64,000 nucleotides of DNA, from assembly GCF_022347565.1 (NCBI RefSeq), contig NZ_JAKRGH010000020.1, positions 29,600 through 93,599 on the forward strand. Direction: 5' to 3'. Source of the DNA: Vibrio sp. Of7-15 (GTDB taxonomy: Bacteria > Pseudomonadota > Gammaproteobacteria > Enterobacterales > Vibrionaceae). The position numbers and the translations under genes are program-made. The notes under the pieces were generated by a model that searched no databases, had not been told where the DNA came from, and worked only from the letters and a program-made list of their open reading frames with translations. Position 1 is the stretch's first letter. Every line of letters begins with the position of its first letter. Below, in pieces: positions 43,031 to 51,022 of the stretch.

Positions 43031-43588
43031 GTGAATAATCAGTATAACTTCGACTTTGATACTGAAAGGCTAACCATCCGCCAGATACAGCCCCAAGATT
43101 GGGATGATTACTATCAATTGCATGTTAATCAAGTGGTATTAACTTACGTGTGCGATCCTCTTGAAGAAGATGGAATTAAAGAGCGCTTCGAAGGCAGGTT
43201 GCCAGTGTGGGAAAAAGAAGCCTCACAGTGGCTATGTTTGATTATGCATGAAAAAGAAAGCGGAAAATTTGTTGGCATCACGGGGTTCTTTCCTGAGTGG
43301 GAGCCATGCCAACAAGCTGAAGTTGGCTTTATGCTGATGCCAGAGTTTTATGGTAAAGGTTACGCGACAGAATCTTTGCTGAATGTGATTAAATTTGCCT
43401 TTGAGCAGTGTGATTTTCATAAATTGACCGCGGCGGTGACAGAGGGGAATGATGGCGCTATGCGAGTGCTCGCCAAATGCCACTTTCAATTGGAAGGCAC
43501 GCTACGAGATAACTTTAAAATAGCAGACGTTAGAAAAGATGATCTGATTTATGGTTTATTAAAAACGGACTTATCAACATCTTCATAG
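43031..43588 (+). CDS. GNAT-family N-acetyltransferase (RimJ/RimL-like)
   Basis: A 185-aa acetyltransferase of the RimJ/RimL branch: FDTERLTIRQIQPQDWDDYY at the N-terminus, the acetyl-CoA loop MPEFYGKGYATESLLNV, and HKLTAAVTEGNDGAMRVLAK before the C-terminal GTLRDN strand. The start is GTG with GGGAAG upstream. Substrate unknown; relatives acetylate ribosomal proteins, antibiotics or polyamines. Confidence 0.9.
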   Translation: MNNQYNFDFDTERLTIRQIQPQDWDDYYQLHVNQVVLTYVCDPLEEDGIKERFEGRLPVWEKEASQWLCLIMHEKESGKFVGITGFFPEWEPCQQAEVGFMLMPEFYGKGYATESLLNVIKFAFEQCDFHKLTAAVTEGNDGAMRVLAKCHFQLEGTLRDNFKIADVRKDDLIYGLLKTDLSTSS

Positions 43589-43706
43589 TTACTTTTTTAA
43601 AAAGGGCTATAGGATCTCGTATTGGTATCGAGTTTATTGTTAATAATTGCTTTGATAGATAAAATTTTGAAGTAAGTAGTAGATGTTTAAAACAGGAAGT
43701 GGATAG

Positions 43707-44510
43707 ATGAGTGTAAGTGCAAGTTTATTGTTGGCTGCATTAAGAGCAAAACTGAAAGAAAATGATATGACGTATGGCGATTTCTCTCATAAGCTCAATG
43801 TGCCTGTTTCGACACTAAAAAGGCAACTACACAGCACATCAATTGGTATTGATAAGTTAATAGAATACGCGGCTTTTTTAAATACAGATTTAGATGGTTT
43901 AACCAAAACAGCACGGCTTTTAAAAGAGCAATCAGAGAAAAACATCGGTGGTAAAAACAACGATATCTTCTTCCGCTTCCCCCATATTTATGATTTTTTC
44001 TATCAAATACGTATGTTGTATGTGCCTATCGAAGAGGTCGCTAAGCAGCATGAACTAAGTGATGACACGGTGTACCTTTATTTGCGAGTGTTAGAAATGA
44101 TGGGCTTGCTAGAGATTATTGATAATAATAATGTCAACTTTCTAACGCCGGATTATTATATTTTTGAAGAAGGCTCACCGTTAGATACGTTGTTCTGTCA
44201 GCGTTTTAAACAGGATGTATTTCAGCAGCCAGAGCGTCCTGTTATCTGTATGTCTCGTATTGCCCTAACGGATGAACAGATGGCACAACTTGGTAATGAT
44301 GTGTATGAAAAAATAAAACAATTTAATACGCAAAACCGTGACTTAAAAGACAGCGTACAGCTGAATAAAAATGTGTACTTTTCATTTACTAACGGGAATG
44401 CAATTAAATTGGCAGATGAGCTACCGAGTTTAGATCACTCGTTGCTAAGAGAAGTGTCGATGATGTTAGACGCTGAAAAAGAGAAAGAGGCCGATAGTTC
44501 GACAATTTAG
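43707..44510 (+). CDS. HTH (XRE-like) transcriptional regulator
   Basis: A 267-aa protein with an N-terminal helix-turn-helix (residues about 5-65: LRAKLKENDMTYGDFSHKLN, then VPVSTLKRQLHSTSIGIDKL) and a second winged-helix-like segment (VEEVAKQHELSD pattern with VYLYLRVLEMMGLLEI) at about 105-150. The C-terminal half is of the type found in uncharacterised HTH regulators. No membrane segment. Neighbours give no clue to the target. Confidence 0.75.
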   Translation: MSVSASLLLAALRAKLKENDMTYGDFSHKLNVPVSTLKRQLHSTSIGIDKLIEYAAFLNTDLDGLTKTARLLKEQSEKNIGGKNNDIFFRFPHIYDFFYQIRMLYVPIEEVAKQHELSDDTVYLYLRVLEMMGLLEIIDNNNVNFLTPDYYIFEEGSPLDTLFCQRFKQDVFQQPERPVICMSRIALTDEQMAQLGNDVYEKIKQFNTQNRDLKDSVQLNKNVYFSFTNGNAIKLADELPSLDHSLLREVSMMLDAEKEKEADSSTI

Positions 44511-44570
44511 GCTTCGTTTTTTAATTATTTGTATATTGATGTCTGTGTAGTTTATCTCTTGTACCGCTTT

Positions 44571-44605
44571 GCTAAAAATAGCCTCAATGTTTGTTGAAGC
44601 TATTT
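44571..44605 (-). terminator. Hairpin terminator, minus strand
   Basis: AAATAGC with TCAA pairs with TTGA and GCTATTT with one mismatch; read on the minus strand it ends in GCTATTTTTA. It could end the candidate RNA or the gene at 44767-45081, and on the plus strand may help end the HTH gene. Confidence 0.6.
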
Positions 44606-44755
44606 GAGTGATAACCCGCCTGGCAGCCCCCCGCTGCACAGCATGCCTGAACCCTCTATTTCGTTGGTTACACCTCAGCACTTTTCATTATTTTGTTTGA
44701 AGTACTGATGCGATGATACCAAGATAGCTACAGGGCACAGCCTAGCACGGGCTAT
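44575..44755 (-). ncRNA. Candidate structured small RNA
   Basis: Between the HTH gene and the convergent gene at 44767 lies about 180 bp of clearly higher GC than its surroundings, with self-complementary segments (GGGCAC/GTGCC-type, CTGCCAGGCGGG with GCAGCGGGGGGC) and a terminator at its minus-strand 3' end. It has no reading frame of quality. It may be a small RNA or the structured 3' UTR of the minus-strand gene. Confidence 0.3.
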
Positions 44756-44766
44756 TTCACAAGCAG

Positions 44767-45081
44767 TTAGAAGTGATAAGGTGCAACCTCTGGTGGCATG
44801 CCAATATCAGTGACAGGAGTCGTTGCTTTACGTGGTGAAAATTTAATTTGCCCACGGTCGAAGTAGAACTCAAGATGATCAGCGCCGTTAAGTAATAGCT
44901 GAAAGCGTGTTTCTAAACGTTGAAACATGCCATTAACTTCAAAGTCTTCATACTGAATATTTAAGCCATTAACTTGGTAGCTATAGGTGCCATCGTTAAA
45001 ATAAACGTTATGTTGTTTAAAATCGATGCTTTTAAGTAAGTCTAGAGTGATTTCAAGCGAATCTGAATTAATCGTAATCAT
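44767..45081 (-). CDS. Hypothetical protein, 104 aa
   Basis: A small acidic soluble protein with a beta-rich pattern (HNVYFNDGTYSYQVNGLNIQ, then FQLLLNGADHLEFYFDRGQI) and a Pro-rich tail. It has no signal peptide or membrane helix and I do not recognise a family. Immunity-like size and charge are noted, but nothing else supports that role. ATG start; no strong ribosome binding site. Confidence 0.6.
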   Translation of the reverse strand: MITINSDSLEITLDLLKSIDFKQHNVYFNDGTYSYQVNGLNIQYEDFEVNGMFQRLETRFQLLLNGADHLEFYFDRGQIKFSPRKATTPVTDIGMPPEVAPYHF

Positions 45082-45525
45082 TGTTGTGTATGGCTCTTTG
45101 TTTTTAGAAAGCAGTTATACTTATAGTTACTTTTTATGTTGTATATGTGATTTACGTCGCTACTTTAACTGTAATATTTGCAATATCAATGAATTTCAGG
45201 TCAAACCAGTTTGCGTTGTTTTCATTTCAGTCTCCTATATTTTGAATTCATCAATACATGTAATAAGAGCTATGCAATTTAACTTATACTGATTTATGTC
45301 TTTGATATATAGTTATTATTTTTATTTATCATGGATAGGTGTGATTTTTTATCGGCTATTGTAATACCATTTATCCCTTCTTTTTATAGGTTTTTGACCT
45401 TTAAGAACCGACCTAATTGACGCATTGATTTGTACTACATACGCTACATATCACGGTGAAGTATTCATGTAGTGTATGGAGTGGCGGTTTTGCCAAAACA
45501 GTAGGCAACTATGGCAAAGTGATAG
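45082..45525. other. Non-coding, AT-rich patch
   Basis: No convincing gene. Base composition is more AT-rich than the flanks, in keeping with acquired DNA. It ends where a toxin-like reading frame remnant opens. Confidence 0.4.
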
Positions 45526-45630
45526 ATATATTTATTAGATTTACGTGGCAGTGGGAAAGGTAGGGTTGTTTACTCTGAAACCGATGATGAAATTACTATT
45601 CATACAGTCGAAGATTATCATAAAAAGTAG
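45526..45630 (+). pseudogene. Remnant C-terminus of a toxin-like protein
   Basis: A start-less open frame after TAG at 45523, ending at TAG 45628-45630. It reads LDLRGSGKGRVVYSETDDEI then TIHTVEDYHKK. The G-RVVYSE-DDEI-I-TVEDYHKK layout resembles the closing strands of RelE/colicin-type nuclease toxins and polymorphic toxin C-termini. No upstream coding region remains. A small intact gene starts 8 bp after its stop, as in toxin-immunity pairs. Confidence 0.45.
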
Positions 45631-45637
45631 GTATAAA

Positions 45638-45835
45638 ATGTCTTGGAATTATAGAGTTTTAGAGAATGAAGGCGAATTAGCGATATACGAGGTTTATTAT
45701 GATGACTCTGGAGCAGTCAAAGGTCACTCTCTTACGCCAACATACCCGCGAGCAGAATCTTTTGATGGCCTAAAAGAGGAGTTAGAGCTTTATGCTGAAG
45801 CTCTTATTAAGCCAATATTAAAATACCAAGAATGA
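45638..45835 (+). CDS. Small protein, 65 aa, putative immunity-type partner
   Basis: Begins with ATG at 45638 (SWNYRVLENEGELAIYEVYY, then AESFDGLKEELELYAEALIK). An upstream in-frame ATG at 45545 exists, but it lies within the toxin-tail remnant. The family of small SWNYRV proteins is common and usually hypothetical; here it directly follows a toxin-like tail, so an immunity role is possible but unproven. The ribosome binding site GTAGGTATAAA is modest. A clear terminator follows. Confidence 0.65.
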   Translation: MSWNYRVLENEGELAIYEVYYDDSGAVKGHSLTPTYPRAESFDGLKEELELYAEALIKPILKYQE

Positions 45836-45843
45836 TAAGACTA

Positions 45844-45866
45844 AGGCCCCACTTGGGGCTTTTTTG
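45844..45866 (+). terminator. Rho-independent terminator
   Basis: AAGGCCCC-ACTT-GGGGCTTTTTT, 9 bp after the stop of the 65-aa gene. Confidence 0.85.
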
Positions 45867-45921
45867 TCCCCAAATAAGTGATTTCAGGTTAAGTAATTTA
45901 AATAGATAGTTGTTGGGAATA

Positions 45922-46130
45922 GCTGAAGGTATTGGCTTGGGGAGCAAGGAAGTTCCCATGCTAATTTACATCGCAGTAAACACCAGTCCTGTAAAAATAA
46001 TGCCTGCCCCTGAGATACGGGTGAGATACCATTTTTCTTTTAAGATAAGCACTGCAAGCAGGACACCAATGGGAATGCTGGCTTGGCGAAGGGCGACCAC
46101 ATAACTTATGTTCTCGGTCAGCGTCATGGC
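45922..46130. repeat. Direct repeat A: duplicated end of an EamA gene
   Basis: 209 bp matching 47484-47693 with about nine substitutions and one single-base indel, same orientation. The intact transporter gene overlaps the other copy, so this one is the displaced duplicate. The repeats are offset by about 1.56 kb and enclose unrelated DNA. Confidence 0.9.
45966..46130 (-). pseudogene. EamA transporter C-terminal fragment (duplicate)
   Basis: The minus strand encodes the last 54 residues of the transporter at 47529-48437 (TENxSYVVALRQASIPIGVL, then GAGIIFTGLVFT), including the stop codon. The upstream part of the gene is absent; at 46130 the sequence changes to unrelated DNA. It is a by-product of the insertion between the two repeats. 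Confidence 0.85.
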
Positions 46131-46467
46131 GTTATTATGCTATAAGTTACTTTCTTCGGATTCTTGTTCGCAATGGAAGTATTCAGACTACATTCCCACT
46201 TTAGAGAGATATTTTATTTTGAGTAATTTATTGAATGAATTTGTTTTAGAAGAATGTACTGAATCGATTTCTTATATGCTTGTAGCCGAAATTGAGAAGT
46301 TAAGTAATAATCATGAGGCTCAGTTTAAGGAGTTTGTTTTTAATAGGTTTACTGTTTACTTCGATTTTAATAAAAATGAAGTAGTGTTAGAAGATGATCT
46401 TGACCCTGAAGAGTCAGGCGTTTTTAATTTGAGCTTAAATAGCTTTTTGGAAGCAATTAAAAAGTAA
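46131..46467 (+). pseudogene. 5'-truncated gene, immunity-like acidic protein
   Basis: The frame is open from the repeat junction at 46130 to a stop at 46465-46467. SSDSCSQWKYSDYIPTLERY just after the junction reads like protein, so the true N-terminus was probably lost when the repeat formed. A TTG at 46219 behind GAGAGA could start an 82-aa product (SNLLNEFVLEECTESISYML). The C-terminal part (DFNKNEVVLEDDLDPEESGV) is strongly acidic, as many immunity proteins are. Family not recognised. Confidence 0.5.
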
Positions 46468-46845
46468 CATAATTAAAGTACGTATATGTGGGTCGTAACT
46501 CCAACCTATTGAACCTTTGCTATATAATTCCTATTTAATAAATATACCTATTATTTTATCATATATTTCAGCGACCAAAGGCATGCGCGATGATCCTTTT
46601 AAATCTTGGTTCCCATGCATACCAAAGCTAACGTGGATTCTTCTTGTTCTGAACAAATGACCATTTTTTGCTCACTTCACAGATAAGTTTGATTTCAGTA
46701 TCGTCAAAAGGAAGTATAGTTACTTGCTTTAGTTGAAGTTTTTAAGTCCTCAATACCGTATTAAACCCAATGTGTAATACTTTCACAATATCGTGAAACT
46801 CAGAGTTATTGATAGCCATATCATCGATTTTCTCTTTTACTTTTG
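46468..46845. other. Non-coding AT-rich patch inside the inserted segment
   Basis: No gene seen; frequent stops in all frames. It lies within DNA enclosed by the 209/210-bp repeats and may be decayed accessory DNA. Confidence 0.4.
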
Positions 46846-46883
46846 AGTCATAGACATTACAAGTGTAATGTCTATGACTTTTT
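46846..46883 (+). terminator. Perfect 15-bp hairpin with T-run
   Basis: AGTCATAGACATTAC-AAGT-GTAATGTCTATGACT followed by TTTT. A perfect inverted repeat; it works as a terminator on paper, but its position directly against the toxin-like tail suggests a recombination or transposon end as an alternative. Confidence 0.6.
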
Positions 46884-47012
46884 ACAATCAAGGCAACGGT
46901 AGCGCTGGATACTATTCGTTCCAGTCCTATGTTTACGAACCGATTTAGTTTGAAAGCAGTAGTGACATGGAACTTCGATGGTAGCTATAAAATTCACTCG
47001 GAAAATGAATAA
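46878..47012 (+). pseudogene. Remnant C-terminus of a toxin-like or surface protein
   Basis: An open frame without a start, from the edge of the perfect hairpin to TAA at 47010-47012: FTIKATVALDTIRSSPMFTN, then RFSLKAVVTWNFDGSYKIHS with ENE at the end. It reads as well-formed beta-rich protein, so it is likely the tail of a longer gene whose front is gone. No family is recognised. A small intact gene starts 68 bp later, repeating the arrangement seen at 45526-45835. Confidence 0.45.
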
Positions 47013-47080
47013 TAGTTATAGAGTCTGGTAACCTTAATAAATTTGTAATAGCTTTTCCCTATGTAGGACTTATATACGCG

Positions 47081-47398
47081 ATGAAAAATGTATTTTTTGT
47101 AAATCATGATGACAATAGAGGCGAACGCCAAAGTTACGGGGTGGAGTTTTGTGTTATTCCAGAATTTCACGACAACAAAATTTATTTTTATTGTAGTGAA
47201 TATTCGATGTTTTGGAGTGCAATCGAAGATGTAGGAAATTTCGATAAATGTTGTAGTTTTAAACTTCAAAATACTATACGCCCTGCTACTTTGAAGGAAA
47301 TTGAGATGGAAAAGCTATGCTCTTATGTTGATGCAGTAAAAGAGTGTACCTTTGAAAACAATAAATTAAAGGGTGTGAAGTATATTAAGTTGAAGTGA
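47081..47398 (+). CDS. Hypothetical protein, 105 aa, possible immunity-type partner
   Basis: A soluble protein I do not recognise: FFVNHDDNRGERQSYGVEFC, then FYCSEYSMFWSAIEDVGNF and a basic C-terminus. Cys-rich for its size (five to six Cys). It follows a start-less toxin-like tail, so it could be an orphan immunity gene; no sequence motif confirms it. It lies inside the 1.35-kb segment enclosed by the direct repeats. The ribosome binding site is weak. Confidence 0.55.
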   Translation: MKNVFFVNHDDNRGERQSYGVEFCVIPEFHDNKIYFYCSEYSMFWSAIEDVGNFDKCCSFKLQNTIRPATLKEIEMEKLCSYVDAVKECTFENNKLKGVKYIKLK

Positions 47399-47483
47399 AG
47401 GTACGAACTTATTTATAAAGTATAATATACAGCCTTAGACAGCTCTTTAACGATTATTTCAGATCAATTCTCTGATGATAGTC

Positions 47484-47693
47484 GCTGAAGGTGATTGGCT
47501 TGGGGAGCAAGGAAGTTCCCATGCTAATTTATATCGTAGTAAACACCAGTCCTGTAAAAATAATGCCTGCCCCTGCGATACGGGTGAGATACCATTTTTC
47601 TTTTAAGATGAGCACAGCAAGCAGGACACCAATGGGAATGCTGGCTTGGCGAAGGGCGACCACATAGCTCACGTTCTCAGTCAGCGTCATGGC
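47484..47693. repeat. Direct repeat B: end of the intact EamA gene
   Basis: Partner of 45922-46130. This copy is continuous with the intact transporter gene (47529-48437) and includes 45 bp past its stop codon. Confidence 0.9.
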
Positions 47694-48437
47694 ATACAAT
47701 ACCATGCCATAGGTTACGCCCATCATGATGCCAGCTAAGAGGGCGCTTTTTCGGTATTGCCATGAAAATCGCATTTCTTGTCGGTAGGAAGGCCAACATA
47801 AGCCAAGAGCAAGCCACAGACCAGTGGTACTAAATTGCAAACCCAGAAAGTAAATGGCCAGAAATGGACTTGGCAATTGATTTTGGTAGCTGGTGTGCAA
47901 TAAGTTCAGCGCTTCTTTATCGATTACCGAATAGCCCGCTGTACCAAAAGCGGCGATCAGCGCCCATAAACAGCCTTTATTTTTGTATTGTCTCCAATGC
48001 CAGTTCTTGAGCGTGGTGAGTGGCACAAGTAGGCAACCTAAGGTCACGATGATCATACCCACCCAAGCAAGTAGTGGCATCGAGTGGCCCACGATTAGGG
48101 TGGATAAGCCAGCTACCATCAGAACAGGCAGTGCTCGTGCAATGGGGTAAACCACACCCACATCTGAATTTTGATAGGCTCTAGCTAGCCCCGCCATGTA
48201 GATCATCTGAAAAAAGCCACTGAAGATCAGCAATTGCCAAAATGTGTTTGGAATGACGAGTGCGTTTTGGGAAGCAAAGTAAGTCATCCAGACTAGGAAA
48301 GGCGACATGATCAACGCAGCCCCTAAGCTGGCCAAACAAAAAAAAGCGGGAGTGGAGGACTTTGCTTTTCCTAGTAGGTTCCAAGCCGAATGAATAACGG
48401 CGGAAATCAGTACAATGAATACAGCAAACAAAGACAT
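47529..48437 (-). CDS. EamA/DMT-family transporter next to phnR
   Basis: A 302-aa inner-membrane protein with ten hydrophobic segments in two EamA repeats (FIVLISAVIHSAWNLLGKAK first; ALIAAFGTAGYSVIDKEALN in the middle; ending GAGIIFTGLVFTTI). The start is 10 bp after the phnR stop, so it is very likely co-transcribed with phnR and belongs to the AEP gene group. A role in exporting or importing a phosphonate or an amine product is possible, without direct evidence. Its last 55 codons are duplicated at 45966-46130. Confidence 0.85.
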   Translation of the reverse strand: MSLFAVFIVLISAVIHSAWNLLGKAKSSTPAFFCLASLGAALIMSPFLVWMTYFASQNALVIPNTFWQLLIFSGFFQMIYMAGLARAYQNSDVGVVYPIARALPVLMVAGLSTLIVGHSMPLLAWVGMIIVTLGCLLVPLTTLKNWHWRQYKNKGCLWALIAAFGTAGYSVIDKEALNLLHTSYQNQLPSPFLAIYFLGLQFSTTGLWLALGLCWPSYRQEMRFSWQYRKSALLAGIMMGVTYGMVLYAMTLTENVSYVVALRQASIPIGVLLAVLILKEKWYLTRIAGAGIIFTGLVFTTI

Positions 48438-48447
48438 ATTGTGCCTA

Positions 48448-49194
48448 TTAGGTTGGTTTTAGCTCTGCGATAGATTCAATGCAAATTGCATCGTGACGCC
48501 AGTACTCCAAATCACAATCGAGAAGCTCACCCTTTTGGTTGTAATTTAATCGCTCAACAAACATCGCAGGGCTGCCTGCTGTGGCTCGAAGTGCTTGAGC
48601 CGTTTCACCGAGTAGGGAAGATGTGCTCACGCGGTAGCGGGTTTTTTGATAAATAATGCCGTAGTGCTCTTTATACACATCGGTCAGCGAGTTGGTAATG
48701 TCGTGTGACAGCAGGTTTGGTAGTTGTTCTGGCAAGATGAAATTGGTGACGTAAACCACAGGGCGCTCATCTAAATAGCGAACTCGATCGATGCGGATCA
48801 CATCTGAAAAAGGCGCTAAATTAAGTAATGATGCGGCGCGTCGGCTAGCGGGTACTATTTTGGCGCTGATCAACTCAGATCGCGCCGATCGGCCTTGCTC
48901 TAACGCCATGGTTTGAAAATTGGTGGTGTTGGTTGGGTCGTAATGTAAAGGCTCTGGAGAAATAAACCAGCCACGGCGGTCTTCTCGGTACACCTTGCCT
49001 TCTGATTCCAATAAAGACAAGGCTTCACGTAATGTAACTCGGGTGGTGTCAAAGGCTTCTGCTAATTTACGTTCAGAAGGTAGTTTTTGCCTTGCAGTGA
49101 GTAGCCCTGCTTCGATTTGTTCTAAAATAGCGTCTTTGATTTTTAAATATTGCACGAAACGACCTTCTTTGTTTGCCTGAACCCATAATGGCAA
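48448..49194 (-). CDS. phnR: PhnR, GntR/UTRA regulator of AEP use
   Basis: A 248-aa regulator with an N-terminal GntR winged helix (QYLKIKDAILEQIEAGLL, KLPSERKLAEAFDTTRVTLR, EALSLLESEGKVYREDRRGW) and a C-terminal UTRA ligand-binding domain (PFSDVIRIDRVRYLDERPVVYVTNF in part; LLGETAQALRATAGSPAMFV). Its place in the AEP cluster identifies it as PhnR, which responds to AEP or a degradation product. The first codon is TTG with a weak ribosome binding site, so the exact start is uncertain. Candidate operators sit upstream of phnT, phnS and phnW, not upstream of phnR itself. Confidence 0.88.
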   Translation of the reverse strand: MPLWVQANKEGRFVQYLKIKDAILEQIEAGLLTARQKLPSERKLAEAFDTTRVTLREALSLLESEGKVYREDRRGWFISPEPLHYDPTNTTNFQTMALEQGRSARSELISAKIVPASRRAASLLNLAPFSDVIRIDRVRYLDERPVVYVTNFILPEQLPNLLSHDITNSLTDVYKEHYGIIYQKTRYRVSTSSLLGETAQALRATAGSPAMFVERLNYNQKGELLDCDLEYWRHDAICIESIAELKPT

Positions 49195-49303
49195 AAAATA
49201 GTGTTAGAAAACAGCCTTATTCCCACCGTTATAAATCAGGTGCGATAAAGAGCATAAGAGAAAAAGACTGTTTGTATGACACGTGATGTTGATACTCAGA
49301 GAC

Positions 49304-51022
49304 TTAACGCTTACGCCAAGCCTGAGTGTTGTGATTAATGCCTTTAGCAAGGATGAGGTGCAGGATTTTTGCGGCCGCAGCGGTGAGCAAAATCATCACT
49401 GCCATGGCAGCAGCTGAGCCTGTTTGACCTGCATCGTCCATATTCAGCACTGATACCGACGCTGGCATGGTGTCGCTGGCGTATAAAAACACAACGGCAG
49501 AAGTCGTGGTTAGCGCATTAACAAACAGGTAAGCCGCGATATCCATAATGGCAGGAGCACACACGGGTAAAGTGACTTTCCAAAATGTTTTGTATTGCGG
49601 CATTTTTATGGAGGCAGCGGTGGCTTCGATTTCTGCTGGTAGTTGTTTTAGTGAGGTTAGTGCCGTCATGTGGCCAACGGTGTAGTAGTGGATCACCGTA
49701 TTGATCACTAAGATAGCCATGGTGGCGTACAAGGTGTTCAGCGGGTTATTTCCATCGTTAAAGAAGAAAATGTACCCTAAGCCCAATACCATGCCTGGCA
49801 CTGCCATTGGAATGATGGTGATCATCTGCAAAATATGACGAATAGGCCCAAAAGCACGGCCTTTTTCAATGCAATAGGCCCCAATGAAAATCAATATGGT
49901 TCCAATAATGGCGACCCAGATTGCCAGTGTTAATGAGTTGAAGTAAGGCTGCCAGCCGTAGGTGCTGACTTCAGCAAAGTTATAGTTGTTTAAACTAAGG
50001 GTGAGGTTCCAAGGCCAGAAGGTCACTAAAGATCCATAAACCGCCATGCCTAAGATGATTAAGATTAACGCGGCAATGGCAAAGCAGAAAAGAAAGCTCA
50101 GGCCGTCACGCAGCTTATTAGGCGTAGGAACATAGGCGACAGAGCGGGAGTCAAACAATCCGTGTTGCTTCTTTTGTACCCATCGGTCAGCCAAAAACGC
50201 CAATACAGCGGGTGCAAGTAAAATGATGCTGGTTACGGCACCCATGGCGAAGTTTTGTTGGCCCACCACTTGTTTAAAAATATCAGTGGCTAAAACATTG
50301 TAGTTTCCTCCAATCACTTTTGGGACACCGAAATCACACACCACAAGCGTAAAGACAACAATTAAGGCGCTGATCACACCGTATTTTGCGGCGGGTAACG
50401 TCACCATAAAAAACGTTTTTACTGGCGACGTTTTTAACGCATTTGCTGCTTCATAAAGCCGCGCGTCTGATGTTCTAAGTGATGTGGTTAAAATCATTAA
50501 TGCGTGTGGGAAGGTCCAGAAAGCGAGGCCCATGGTAATACCAATTAAACCATAGACGGACTCTCCCCCTAACATTTGTTTGGCGATGCCTTGATTACCA
50601 AACAAGTAAATAAGGCTGATGGCAGGGAGCAAAGAGGGCGCTAAAATGGGGGCAGTGCCAATGATTTGGAAAAAAGTTTTAAACGGCATGCAAGTTCGGG
50701 TGAGGGCATACGCATAAGTAAATGCAAGACTCCCAACAATGCCAGTGATGATAAGACCCAGTATTAATGTATTTGAAAGTGACTGCCATAAAGCGTTGGA
50801 AGCAAAATAGCTGATAAAGTTTGCGAGCCCAATGAAATTCCCTTCACTGTCTTGCACGCTTTTGGCAAACATAGTGAACAATGGTGCAAGAATAAAAATG
50901 GCCATAATCAAGGCTAATAGCAGCAAAATTCCACTTAATATGACATTATCGCGGCTGATAGTGTATTTTTTTCTTAACAATTGGCTTAAAGGTGAGGAAG
51001 CCTTTACTGCTGACATATTCAT
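49304..51022 (-). CDS. AEP ABC transporter permease (fused two-domain)
   Basis: A 572-aa inner-membrane permease with about twelve hydrophobic segments in two halves, each with a binding-protein-dependent permease motif: YEAANALKTSPVKTFFMVTL (EAA loop 1) and IEATAASIKMPQYKTFWKVT (EAA loop 2). It is the fused permease type used for 2-aminoethylphosphonate import, corresponding to PhnU and PhnV joined. Its ATG overlaps the phnT stop by one base. It follows phnT on the minus strand and precedes phnR by 109 bp. Confidence 0.88.
   Translation of the reverse strand: MNMSAVKASSPLSQLLRKKYTISRDNVILSGILLLLALIMAIFILAPLFTMFAKSVQDSEGNFIGLANFISYFASNALWQSLSNTLILGLIITGIVGSLAFTYAYALTRTCMPFKTFFQIIGTAPILAPSLLPAISLIYLFGNQGIAKQMLGGESVYGLIGITMGLAFWTFPHALMILTTSLRTSDARLYEAANALKTSPVKTFFMVTLPAAKYGVISALIVVFTLVVCDFGVPKVIGGNYNVLATDIFKQVVGQQNFAMGAVTSIILLAPAVLAFLADRWVQKKQHGLFDSRSVAYVPTPNKLRDGLSFLFCFAIAALILIILGMAVYGSLVTFWPWNLTLSLNNYNFAEVSTYGWQPYFNSLTLAIWVAIIGTILIFIGAYCIEKGRAFGPIRHILQMITIIPMAVPGMVLGLGYIFFFNDGNNPLNTLYATMAILVINTVIHYYTVGHMTALTSLKQLPAEIEATAASIKMPQYKTFWKVTLPVCAPAIMDIAAYLFVNALTTTSAVVFLYASDTMPASVSVLNMDDAGQTGSAAAMAVMILLTAAAAKILHLILAKGINHNTQAWRKR

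Noticed and set aside
44575..44755. 5S rRNA, SRP RNA, 6S RNA or tRNA
   Set aside because: Compared by eye with remembered consensus features of each; none of the diagnostic segments is present.
45026..45292. 88-aa plus-strand frame rich in Cys, Ile and Tyr
   Set aside because: AT-rich DNA translating into hydrophobic noise; it overlaps the start of the minus-strand gene and has no ribosome binding site.
45910..46104. 64-aa plus-strand reading frame
   Set aside because: It is antisense to the duplicated end of the EamA transporter gene and has no independent support.
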